Shown here one piece after another: positions 1-5,963 of a stretch of 13,168 nucleotides of DNA. The stretch comes from JAJTFW01 sp046049215 (GTDB taxonomy: Bacteria; Bacteroidota; Bacteroidia; AKYH767-A; OLB10): assembly GCA_046049215.1 (NCBI GenBank), contig JBJOER010000264.1, forward strand, positions 1 to 13,168, in the 5' to 3' direction. Within the stretch, counting starts at the first letter, position 1. Every line of letters begins with the position of its first letter. The translations under genes were made by a program, and so were the position numbers. Below the pieces are notes generated by a model. The model was not told where the DNA came from and did not search any database. It saw nothing but the letters and a program-made list of their open reading frames with translations.

Positions 1-460
1 CGCGGGGTATGATCAGGTAGTCGCCATAACCGAACTCGATCGATCCGTAGATGGTTTTCAAAATGCCGCTGCCCTGATGGACAAAGATCATTTCATCAGC
101 GTCCGCATTTTTGAGGAAATAGTCGCTGATGGATTTCCGGGGAGCTGCCAGGGCGATGTGCAGATCATTGTTGACTAAAACAGCCTTTTTGCTTTCGATG
201 TAGTCGTCTTCAGGCTTGACGTGAAATCCTTCAAAGCTCTGGTGGCGAAGGAAACGCTGGAAGGCGATTTTGGGTTCTCTGGAAAATGGTTCGCCAACCG
301 ATTTTACCAGGGTCGGTGCGTGGCAGTGATAGATCAGGGAGTAAACGTTGGAAAACCCGTGTGTGGATACGAGTTCTTCGGAGTAAAGACTTCCATCCGG
401 CTTGCGGAACTGGGTGTGTCTTTTGTGGGGAATGTTTCCCTGTGAGTGGTATTGGGGCAT
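1..460 (-). CDS. hmgA: Homogentisate 1,2-dioxygenase, N-terminal part (runs off left edge)
   Basis: Reading the minus strand from the ATG at 460-458 gives an uninterrupted frame of 153 codons to the window edge. The protein begins MPQYHSQGNIPHKRHTQFRK and continues with PDGSLYSEEL, GFSNVYSLIYHCHAPT and a cupin-like stretch (DEMIFVHQGSG, then FGYGDYLIIPR). These are the conserved N-terminal signatures of bacterial homogentisate 1,2-dioxygenase, the Fe(II) enzyme that opens the ring of homogentisate to maleylacetoacetate in tyrosine/phenylalanine catabolism. The C-terminal half with the iron-binding His/Glu residues is outside the window, so catalytic competence cannot be checked. It diverges from a fumarylacetoacetase, the last enzyme of the same pathway, which strongly supports the call. 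Expression probably starts from the minus-strand promoter at 516-546, placing the inverted repeat at 479-500 in its leader. Confidence 0.93.
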   Translation of the reverse strand, partial: MPQYHSQGNIPHKRHTQFRKPDGSLYSEELVSTHGFSNVYSLIYHCHAPTLVKSVGEPFSREPKIAFQRFLRHQSFEGFHVKPEDDYIESKKAVLVNNDLHIALAAPRKSISDYFLKNADADEMIFVHQGSGILKTIYGSIEFGYGDYLIIPR

Positions 461-478
461 CGGTTTTTACTGATATCC

Positions 479-500
479 CTGGTCGGTTTGTTCCGACCAG
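479..500. promoter_or_regulatory. Perfect 8-bp inverted repeat in the divergent intergenic region
   Basis: CTGGTCGG (479-486) and CCGACCAG (493-500) are perfect reverse complements separated by 6 nt (TTTGTT). The repeat lies between the divergent start codons of two genes of one pathway. It would fall in the 5' leader of the homogentisate dioxygenase mRNA and just upstream of the fumarylacetoacetase promoter. It could be a dimeric-regulator operator or a leader hairpin. There is no run of T after it on either strand, so an intrinsic terminator is unlikely. Confidence 0.5.
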
Positions 501-515
501 CGGATTCAGGCTCTG

Positions 516-546
516 CAAATTTAGCCATTGGTTACTTTTGCCCGAA
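516..546 (-). promoter_or_regulatory. Candidate Bacteroidota promoter for the homogentisate dioxygenase gene
   Basis: On the minus strand, TAAATTTG (523 to 516) matches the Bacteroidota -7 consensus TAnnTTTG exactly. TTCG (546 to 543) lies 19 nt upstream, one mismatch from the -33 TTTG at the expected spacing. Transcription would begin near 509, giving a leader of about 50 nt that contains the 8-bp inverted repeat. This is inference from the consensus; no start site is known. Confidence 0.5.
533..540 (+). promoter_or_regulatory. Candidate -7 element for the fumarylacetoacetase gene
   Basis: TACTTTTG matches TAnnTTTG exactly and ends 19 nt before the ATG at 560, so the leader would be only about 10-15 nt. 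No good TTTG sits 19-21 nt upstream; the nearest (TCTG at 512-515) has a 17-nt spacer. It lies only 9 bp from the opposed -7 element of the divergent gene, so the two promoters would compete for polymerase. Confidence 0.4.
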
Positions 547-559
547 TAATCCACTGATC

Positions 560-1591
560 ATGAAACTTGTCTCCTATGCTTCCGGTTCGGCGAAACCAGT
601 CGGAATACTGATTGAAAACCGAATATATCCTCTGAAACAAACCGCAGCTTTAGCCGGTATCGATGCCGCAGAGACCATGCGTGAACTGCTGATGGGGGAG
701 GAAAAGGCCATGGAAACCGCCCGCGAGGTTGAACGGTTGATCCTGGAAGGCAAGATCGAGGGGTCGTTTTTAGTCCAAGATCAGGCCTGCCTTCTGGCTC
801 CGGTACCGGAACCGACCTCCTGTCGCGATGGATACGCATTTCGTCAACACGTTGCAGCCGCCCGAAGAAACCGTAAGGTGGAAATGATTCCGGAATTCGA
901 TGAATACCCCATTTTCTATTTCACCAACCACAATGCCATCCAGGGACCCGGCGACATCTGGTGCATGCCCGATCATTTCCGTCAGCTCGATTTCGAACTG
1001 GAAGTGGCTGTGGTGATCGGAAAACGAGGCAAAAACATCAAAGCTGCTGACGCTGACAATTATGTAGCCGGTTACATGATCATGAACGATATGAGCGCCC
1101 GCACACTTCAGATGGAAGAGATGAAGCTCAACCTGGGGCCCGCCAAGGGAAAGGACTTCTCTACGGTGATCGGTCCATGGCTGGTGACACCCGATGAACT
1201 GCAATCCAGCAAGGTTGCTGCAAAAGCCGGACACACGGGTGATCGCTACGACCTCGAAATGAAGTGTTTTGTGAACGGGGTACAGGTTAGCCATGGCAAC
1301 GTGGCCCAGATGGATTGGACCTTTGCCGAAATCATCGAGCGATGCGCGTACGGAACGGATATCCTGCCCGGTGATGTGATTGGTTCAGGTACTGTGGGGA
1401 CAGGTTGTTTTCTTGAACTCAATGGTACCGGTCTGTTGAATGATTCTGACTACCAGCCGCAATGGCTGAAGGATGGAGATGTGGTGGAGATGACCGTTTC
1501 CGGCTTGGGCAGATTGTCGAACACCATTCGACGGGTCGAAACCGATTTTTCGATCCTCGCACTGAAAAAGAAGCCGGAAGGGGTTTCCTGA
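560..1591 (+). CDS. Fumarylacetoacetase (fumarylacetoacetate hydrolase family)
   Basis: A 343-residue protein, MKLVSYASGS at the start. It hydrolyses fumarylacetoacetate to fumarate and acetoacetate, the last step of tyrosine breakdown. All metal and catalytic positions of the well-studied mammalian FAH can be matched by motif. Asp90 and His97 in CRDGYAFRQH keep the D-x6-H spacing of the metal Asp and catalytic His. Glu146 and Glu148 in LDFELEV, and Asp177 in MIMNDMSAR, fit the other metal ligands. Lys198 in GKDFSTV fits the active-site Lys. This, with a divergent homogentisate dioxygenase, favours true fumarylacetoacetase over a generic FAHD-type decarboxylase or isomerase. The frame extends upstream to an ATG at 446, but that extension has no family similarity and would overlap the divergent gene and both promoter elements, so 560 is preferred. 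No clear Shine-Dalgarno is visible. Confidence 0.92.
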   Translation: MKLVSYASGSAKPVGILIENRIYPLKQTAALAGIDAAETMRELLMGEEKAMETAREVERLILEGKIEGSFLVQDQACLLAPVPEPTSCRDGYAFRQHVAAARRNRKVEMIPEFDEYPIFYFTNHNAIQGPGDIWCMPDHFRQLDFELEVAVVIGKRGKNIKAADADNYVAGYMIMNDMSARTLQMEEMKLNLGPAKGKDFSTVIGPWLVTPDELQSSKVAAKAGHTGDRYDLEMKCFVNGVQVSHGNVAQMDWTFAEIIERCAYGTDILPGDVIGSGTVGTGCFLELNGTGLLNDSDYQPQWLKDGDVVEMTVSGLGRLSNTIRRVETDFSILALKKKPEGVS

Positions 1592-1621
1592 GGCTACTGC
1601 GATTTTGACGACTGCATAAAA

Positions 1622-1694
1622 TGTCAGTTCAGGACAGCCTTACGGGGCTGTCCCTTATACTGACAATCAACCTAAAACACCAAAACCAAATCTT
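1622..1694. repeat. Nested-hairpin repeat, copy 1, with C/A-rich tail
   Basis: The outer stem is TGTCAG (1622-1627) with CTGACA (1660-1665). The inner stem is GGACAGCC (1632-1639) with GGCTGTCC (1646-1653), capped by TTACGG. An asymmetric internal loop separates the stems. The tail TCAACCTAAAAC and onward to about 1694 resembles the tail of copy 2. It starts 30 nt after the fumarylacetoacetase stop codon. It could be a processed 3' UTR element, a small RNA or a dispersed genomic repeat. Confidence 0.65.
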
Positions 1695-1752
1695 CGGGTC
1701 TGCCGTTTAACGCGGCGGAACACCTTATTTTCTTCGGGCTGTCGTCTTGTTC

Positions 1753-1823
1753 TGTCAGGTCGGGTAGCCTTACGGGGCTACCCGATTTCTGACATCAACC
1801 TAAACCAAACAAAACCCTATCTT
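1753..1823. repeat. Nested-hairpin repeat, copy 2, with C/A-rich tail
   Basis: The outer stem TGTCAG (1753-1758) with CTGACA (1789-1794) is identical to copy 1. The inner stem is CGGGTAGCC (1761-1769) with GGCTACCCG (1776-1784), capped by the same TTACGG. Relative to copy 1, two inner base pairs are changed on both sides (A-T to G-C, C-G to T-A) and one pair is gained. The tail TCAACCTAAACC and onward is similar to that of copy 1. The copies are 131 bp apart in direct orientation. Confidence 0.65.
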
Positions 1824-2025
1824 AAACCTTTGTTAGAACGTGCAGTGAACTGAACTGCTTACTGGGGTCTTGAACGCATCGATTTGTACAGGGTTGCAGT
1901 TTTTCAAAGAGAATCCCTGAATATTTTGTAAGGTGCTGTTATTCAGCATTTAAAATTTGATTAATATGGTTCTGATGGAGGGGAAATGTACCTCTGTTTT
2001 CGCCTTCAGACCTGCTGCCATTCCC

Positions 2026-2033
2026 TACCTTTG
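2026..2033 (+). promoter_or_regulatory. Candidate -7 element for ribBA, very close to the start codon
   Basis: TACCTTTG matches TAnnTTTG exactly and ends 8 nt before the first ATG (2042). The expected start site near 2038-2040 would make the mRNA leaderless, or would favour the third in-frame ATG at 2051. A clear -33 TTTG at 19-21 nt is not present; TTCG at 1999-2002 has a 23-nt spacer. No FMN riboswitch lies between this element and the gene. Confidence 0.45.
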
Positions 2034-2041
2034 CAGCTGGA

Positions 2042-3259
2042 ATGATGAATATGGAATTTAGACTGGATAGGATAGAGGATGCCCTGACAGATATACGCAA
2101 CGGAAAGGTGGTGATAGTAGTGGATGATGCAGACCGCGAAAATGAAGGCGATTTCCTCGTAGCCAGCCGGCACGCGACTCCCGAAGTGGTCAATTTCATG
2201 GCTACGCACGGCAGAGGATTGATCTGCATTTCGCTCACCGACCAGCGCTGCAAGGAGTTGGAATTGCCCAGCATGGTCAGCAACAATACATCCTCGCATG
2301 AAACGGCTTTCACCGTTTCCGTCGACTTGCTTGGCAAAGGGTGTACTACCGGCATCTCAGCATCTGATCGCTCCAAAACCATTCAGGCATTGATCGACCC
2401 CGAAACTCGTCCGGATGACCTGGGCAGGCCGGGTCATATTTTTCCGCTCAGAGCCAAGGATGGTGGTGTGCTACGCCGGGCCGGTCATACCGAGGCCGCT
2501 GCCGATCTTTCCCGCATGGCCGGTTTCGAACCGAGTGGTGTGATTGTCGAGATCATGAACGAAGACGGATCCATGGCTCGTTTGCCGGAATTGAGGGCCA
2601 TCGCCGCCCGCTTCCAAATGCGGATCATTTCCATAGAGGACCTGATCAAGTACCGGCTGGAGATCGAATCCGACATCGAGCGTGTGGTTTCTGTACAGAT
2701 GCCTACAGTATATGGTGATTTTAGTTTGCTCGCCTACAAGCACAGCTCTACCGGTCAGGAGCACCTGGCCATGGTGAAAGGGGAATGGACAAAAGACGAG
2801 GCTGTCCTGGTGCGCGTGCATTCATCATGCATGACCGGCGATATCTTCGGTTCATGCCGTTGCGACTGCGGTCCTCAACTTCATAAAGCCCTGGAGATGA
2901 TTGAAGAAGCCGGCAAAGGCGTTCTGCTCTACATGAACCAGGAGGGGCGTGGTATCGGTTTGCTGAATAAGCTTAAGGCCTACAAGTTGCAGGAGCAGGG
3001 AAAGGATACGGTGGAAGCCAACCTGGAGCTTGGCTTCAAAATGGATGAACGCGACTATGGTGTAGGGGCACAGATTCTGCGCGATCTGGGCGTCGGGAAG
3101 ATGAATCTTCTCACCAATAACCCAACCAAACGGGCCGGACTCATCGGTTATGGGCTTGAGATCGTCGACCGCATTCCGATTGAAGTTGCTCCGAATCCGC
3201 ACAACCGGGTCTACCTCGAGACGAAACGCGACAAGATGGGCCACCAGATCAAAGCGTGA
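2042..3259 (+). CDS. ribBA: Bifunctional 3,4-dihydroxy-2-butanone 4-phosphate synthase / GTP cyclohydrolase II (RibBA)
   Basis: A 405-residue fusion of the two enzymes that feed riboflavin synthesis. Residues about 5-205 are the DHBP synthase domain, which converts ribulose 5-phosphate to 3,4-dihydroxy-2-butanone 4-phosphate plus formate. It carries DDADRENEGDF (29-39) and RAGHTEA (146-152). Residues about 210-400 are GTP cyclohydrolase II, which opens GTP to the diaminopyrimidinone. Its zinc cysteines are Cys263, Cys274 and Cys276 in SSCMTGDIFGSCRCDCG, spaced as in the Escherichia coli enzyme; NQEGRGIGL (299-307) and LTNNPTKRAGL (357-367) are also present. Both halves look intact and the length is normal for the family. 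The start is ambiguous between ATGs at 2042, 2045 and 2051; the adjacent promoter suggests the shorter forms or a leaderless message. It appears to be a single gene, with a separate promoter for the next one. Confidence 0.97.
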   Translation: MMNMEFRLDRIEDALTDIRNGKVVIVVDDADRENEGDFLVASRHATPEVVNFMATHGRGLICISLTDQRCKELELPSMVSNNTSSHETAFTVSVDLLGKGCTTGISASDRSKTIQALIDPETRPDDLGRPGHIFPLRAKDGGVLRRAGHTEAAADLSRMAGFEPSGVIVEIMNEDGSMARLPELRAIAARFQMRIISIEDLIKYRLEIESDIERVVSVQMPTVYGDFSLLAYKHSSTGQEHLAMVKGEWTKDEAVLVRVHSSCMTGDIFGSCRCDCGPQLHKALEMIEEAGKGVLLYMNQEGRGIGLLNKLKAYKLQEQGKDTVEANLELGFKMDERDYGVGAQILRDLGVGKMNLLTNNPTKRAGLIGYGLEIVDRIPIEVAPNPHNRVYLETKRDKMGHQIKA

Positions 3260-3263
3260 TTGA

Positions 3264-3287
3264 ATTTCAGGTTGGTATCGCTGAAAT
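3264..3287. promoter_or_regulatory. Inverted repeat between ribBA and the mutase gene
   Basis: ATTTCAG (3264-3270) and CTGAAAT (3281-3287) are perfect reverse complements separated by 10 nt. It begins 5 nt after the ribBA stop and overlaps the -33 region of the next promoter. It may be a weak hairpin ending ribBA or an operator over the promoter. It has no T-tract and the stem is A/T-rich, so confidence is low. Confidence 0.35.
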
Positions 3288-3303
3288 CCAAATCCTATCT
3301 TTG
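3272..3303 (+). promoter_or_regulatory. Candidate promoter for the mutase / cysteine desulfurase pair
   Basis: TTG (3272-3274), then 21 nt, then TATCTTTG (3296-3303) fits the Bacteroidota TTTG-N19-21-TAnnTTTG pattern, with an exact -7 match. Transcription would start near 3310, leaving about 25 nt of leader before the ATG at 3336. Confidence 0.55.
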
Positions 3304-3335
3304 TTAATGCAAGTTCATAATTCCTCCTTTAATCT

Positions 3336-4742
3336 ATGACGCTGATCAAATCCATCTCCGGTATCCGCGGAACATTGGGCGGAAGTCCGGGAATGGGACT
3401 AACGCCTTTGGACATTGTCCGTTTTGCTTCGGCTTACGGCACATGGGTGATCTCACGGCACCCCGGCACGCGCTGCAAAGTGGTGATCGGCAGGGATGCC
3501 CGTATCTCCGGTCCTATGGTTTCCGGCATTGTATGCTCAACACTGTGTGGTTTGGGTATCGACGTGGTCGATACCGGGCTGTCAACAACCCCTACGGTCG
3601 AAATGGCGGTAGTGCACCATGGTGCGCAAGGCGGCATCATCCTAACGGCCAGCCATAACCCCAAGCAATGGAACGCGCTGAAGCTGCTGAATGAGAAAGG
3701 GGAGTTCATTTCCGGCTCCGACGGCGAACAGGTGCTTCAACTGGCGGATAACGATGCTTTCTCCTATGCCGATGTGAATGCGTTAGGGACTGTTACACTA
3801 GATGAAAATGCGATCAGTCGCCATATCGATTTCATCCTTGCTCTTCCGCTTGTCGACCGGGACGCGATCTCTAAAGCCGGATTCAGTATTGTAATCGATG
3901 CTGTGAATTCTTCGGGTGGAGTCGCTGTTCCGCTATTGTTGCGAGAGCTCGGTGTGAAGGAGATTCATGAGTTGTACTGCACCCCCGATGGTCATTTTCC
4001 ACACAACCCCGAACCGTTACCGGAACACCTGACCGATCTTTCACGCGAAGTCCTGAAAAAGCACGCGCACCTTGGATTCGTGGTGGATCCCGATGTGGAT
4101 CGACTTGCAATTGTTTGTGAAGACGGAGAAATGTTCGGAGAAGAGTATACTCTCGTTGCTGTATCAGACTACGTATTGAAGAACACTCCCGGCAACACGG
4201 TTTCCAATTTGTCTTCCACCCGGGCGCTCAGGGATGTCACCGAAAAGCACGGCTGTCAATATGCGGCCTCGGCTGTGGGCGAAGTGAACGTGGTCGAAAT
4301 GATGAAGGCGACCGGTGCAGTGATCGGAGGCGAAGGCAACGGCGGAATCATCTATCCCGAGTTGCACTATGGCCGTGATGCCCTGGTCGGGATCGCTCTT
4401 TTCCTTACACACCTTGCCCGGTTCGGTAAATCCTGCTCCATGCTGCGGTCTGCCTATCCCGATTATCACATTTCCAAAAACAAGATCGAGCTTACGCCTG
4501 AGGCGGATGTGGATCATATTCTGCGTAGTGTGATGGACAAATACAGCCGCCAGCCCATGAATACGGTTGACGGTGTCAAGATCGAGTTCGATAAAGAGTG
4601 GGTGCACTTGCGCCGTTCAAACACCGAACCCATCATCCGCATCTATTCCGAAAGCAGTTCGCAAACAACGGCTGAGGCCCTTGCATCAAAACTCATAGCC
4701 GACATCAAGGATATCCTTTCCTCCATGTTGGCTAAATCCTGA
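3336..4742 (+). CDS. glmM: Phosphoglucosamine mutase-type alpha-D-phosphohexomutase (GlmM-like)
   Basis: A 468-residue member of the alpha-D-phosphohexomutase superfamily with all four signature loops. The phosphoserine loop TASHNP has Ser106 as the phospho-carrier. The metal loop DPDVDR has Asp251, Asp253 and Asp255. The sugar-binding loop is GEGNGG (332-337). The phosphate-binding loop is RRSNTEP (426-432). The family interconverts 6-phospho and 1-phospho sugars. Bacteroidota proteins of this length and start are usually taken as phosphoglucosamine mutase, which makes glucosamine 1-phosphate for UDP-GlcNAc. A phosphomannomutase/phosphoglucomutase specificity cannot be excluded from motifs alone. 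It is followed after 11 nt by a cysteine desulfurase, presumably in one transcript from the promoter just upstream. Confidence 0.88.
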   Translation: MTLIKSISGIRGTLGGSPGMGLTPLDIVRFASAYGTWVISRHPGTRCKVVIGRDARISGPMVSGIVCSTLCGLGIDVVDTGLSTTPTVEMAVVHHGAQGGIILTASHNPKQWNALKLLNEKGEFISGSDGEQVLQLADNDAFSYADVNALGTVTLDENAISRHIDFILALPLVDRDAISKAGFSIVIDAVNSSGGVAVPLLLRELGVKEIHELYCTPDGHFPHNPEPLPEHLTDLSREVLKKHAHLGFVVDPDVDRLAIVCEDGEMFGEEYTLVAVSDYVLKNTPGNTVSNLSSTRALRDVTEKHGCQYAASAVGEVNVVEMMKATGAVIGGEGNGGIIYPELHYGRDALVGIALFLTHLARFGKSCSMLRSAYPDYHISKNKIELTPEADVDHILRSVMDKYSRQPMNTVDGVKIEFDKEWVHLRRSNTEPIIRIYSESSSQTTAEALASKLIADIKDILSSMLAKS

Positions 4743-4753
4743 TAGGTAACTTC

Positions 4754-5896
4754 ATGAAAGTCTATTTCGATAACGCTGCGACAACACCGGTACATCCCGA
4801 GGTGGTTGACGCCATGGTCCCTGTGTTGAAAGACCTTTACGGTAATCCTTCGTCGATACACTCACACGGCAGGGAAGTGCGTGCACTGATCGAGGCCTCG
4901 CGAAAGAAAGTCGCTAATCTGTTGAAAGCGTCTCCTGCTGAAATCTTTTTCACTTCCGGTGGTACCGAAGCCGATAATATGGCCATCCGTTCCTCTGTCA
5001 GCGATCTTGGCGTAGAGCACATCATCACCTCACCCCTCGAGCATCATGCGATTCTTCATACGGTGGAAGAGCTGGCGGAGCGTGGCAAAATTCTGTTGAG
5101 CCTGGTCAAGGTGGATACCCAAGGGCATGTCGATCTTGCGGATCTCGAGCGTTTGCTAGAAAACAATCGTAGCCGGAAAACGTTGGTGTCGCTCATGCAC
5201 GCCAACAATGAGATCGGTACGCTGATTTCTCTTCACGATGTGGCGCTTCTTTGCAAGAAATACGATGCGCTATTTCAGTCAGATACCGTTCAAACCATGG
5301 GGCACCTTCCCATCGATCTGTCCGTCACACCGGTCGATTTCATCACGGGTGCTGCACATAAATTCCATGGTCCGAAGGGAGTGGGTTTCATCTTTATCCG
5401 CAACTCGGTCAAGATCCATCCCATGATCACCGGCGGCCCCCAGGAACGCAACATGCGTGGGGGCACCGAGAACGTGTATGGAATTGTCGGACTTGCAAGG
5501 GCTTTGGAGCTATCTTGCGAACACATGGAGGCGGACCGTCAATCAGTTTCCGGTTTGAAGCAATACATGGCTGATTCTCTTCAATCGGCAGTGCCCGGTC
5601 TACTTTTCAATGGCGACATTCTTCCTGATAACGGTTTGTATACTGTGCTTAATGTCAGTTTTCCGCCTTCTGATAATGGTGAAATGCTTCTTTTCAATCT
5701 CGATATTGCCGGTATTGCATGTTCAGCAGGTAGTGCTTGTTCCTCCGGTAGTAATGTGGGTTCGCATGTATTGCAAGCCATCCAGGCCGATCCCAACAGG
5801 CCCGCAATTCGTTTTTCCTTCAGCAAGTTCAATACAAAAGACGAGGTGGACTATGCAGTGGCCAGGCTTAAGGAGTTTTGCCTGGTAAGTGTCTGA
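4754..5896 (+). CDS. Cysteine desulfurase, class V aminotransferase family (NifS/IscS-like)
   Basis: A 380-residue PLP enzyme that releases sulfur from cysteine as an enzyme persulfide for iron-sulfur clusters, tRNA thiolation or other thio-cofactors. Visible features are the N-terminal FDNAATTPVHP, the cofactor region SGGTEADN (68-75), the LEHHAI motif (His97, PLP-stacking position), and the PLP lysine Lys203 in GAAHKFHGPKGVGF. The acceptor cysteine Cys329 lies in GSACSSGS. The short loop after that cysteine and the overall length fit the NifS/IscS subgroup rather than SufS. No scaffold, ferredoxin or tRNA-thiolase gene lies next to it, so the client pathway is unknown. It starts 11 nt after the mutase stop codon with a weak AGG upstream, which suggests translation from a shared mRNA. 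Confidence 0.93.
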   Translation: MKVYFDNAATTPVHPEVVDAMVPVLKDLYGNPSSIHSHGREVRALIEASRKKVANLLKASPAEIFFTSGGTEADNMAIRSSVSDLGVEHIITSPLEHHAILHTVEELAERGKILLSLVKVDTQGHVDLADLERLLENNRSRKTLVSLMHANNEIGTLISLHDVALLCKKYDALFQSDTVQTMGHLPIDLSVTPVDFITGAAHKFHGPKGVGFIFIRNSVKIHPMITGGPQERNMRGGTENVYGIVGLARALELSCEHMEADRQSVSGLKQYMADSLQSAVPGLLFNGDILPDNGLYTVLNVSFPPSDNGEMLLFNLDIAGIACSAGSACSSGSNVGSHVLQAIQADPNRPAIRFSFSKFNTKDEVDYAVARLKEFCLVSV

Positions 5897-5912
5897 TCAT
5901 TCAGGCAGTTCA

Positions 5913-5943
5913 TTTGAAGTTTGCAGATTTTATCGTAAGTTGG
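5913..5943 (+). promoter_or_regulatory. Weak candidate promoter for the secreted LVIVD/SprB protein
   Basis: TTTG (5913-5916) is followed after 19 nt by TAAGTTGG (5936-5943), which has one mismatch to TAnnTTTG. The spacing is ideal and it lies about 20 nt before the preferred ATG at 5964, just after the desulfurase stop. This supports the shorter start and a separate transcript, but the match is imperfect. Confidence 0.3.
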
Positions 5944-5963
5944 GGTCTGCTATTGTTACGACC

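Larger units (their letters stand above)
1592..2041. other. 450-bp intergenic region with structured repeats, no convincing gene
   Basis: Between fumarylacetoacetase and ribBA no frame looks like a conserved protein. The region contains two related nested hairpins (1622-1665 and 1753-1794), each followed by a similar C/A-rich tail of about 28 nt beginning TCAACCTAAA. The phrase TCTTCGGG occurs twice (around 1688 and 1732). Two lesser hairpins follow: GCAGT (1842-1846) with ACTGC (1854-1858), next to a TTACTGGGG that resembles the TTACGGGG loop of the main copies, and TGCTG (1934-1938) with CAGCA (1944-1948). A -7 element for ribBA ends the region. No intrinsic terminator with a T-tract was found behind the upstream gene. 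Confidence 0.7.

Noticed and set aside
446..559. Longer start of the fumarylacetoacetase at 446
   Set aside because: The extra 38 residues have no family similarity and would overlap the divergent dioxygenase start and both promoter elements; MKLVSYASG at 560 is the family-like start.
770..1294. Long minus-strand frame opposite fumarylacetoacetase
   Set aside because: It is the antisense shadow of a gene whose catalytic residues are all conserved; its translation resembles no family I know.
1622..1794. CRISPR-like direct repeats
   Set aside because: Only two copies, 131 bp apart, with divergent inner stems and no uniform spacers or cas genes.
1680..2041. FMN riboswitch upstream of ribBA, suggested by TCTTCGGG phrases
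   Set aside because: The other conserved FMN-element blocks (such as the ACCGGCGGT segment and the closing paired block) are absent, and the likely ribBA promoter lies downstream of this stretch.
1966..2061. 31-codon upstream reading frame overlapping the ribBA start
   Set aside because: No recognisable sequence, no Shine-Dalgarno, and it lies mostly upstream of the probable transcription start.
5889..5963. Longer start of the secreted protein at 5889
   Set aside because: It would put 25 residues ahead of a normal signal peptide and overlap the desulfurase; the ATG at 5964 begins the signal peptide directly.
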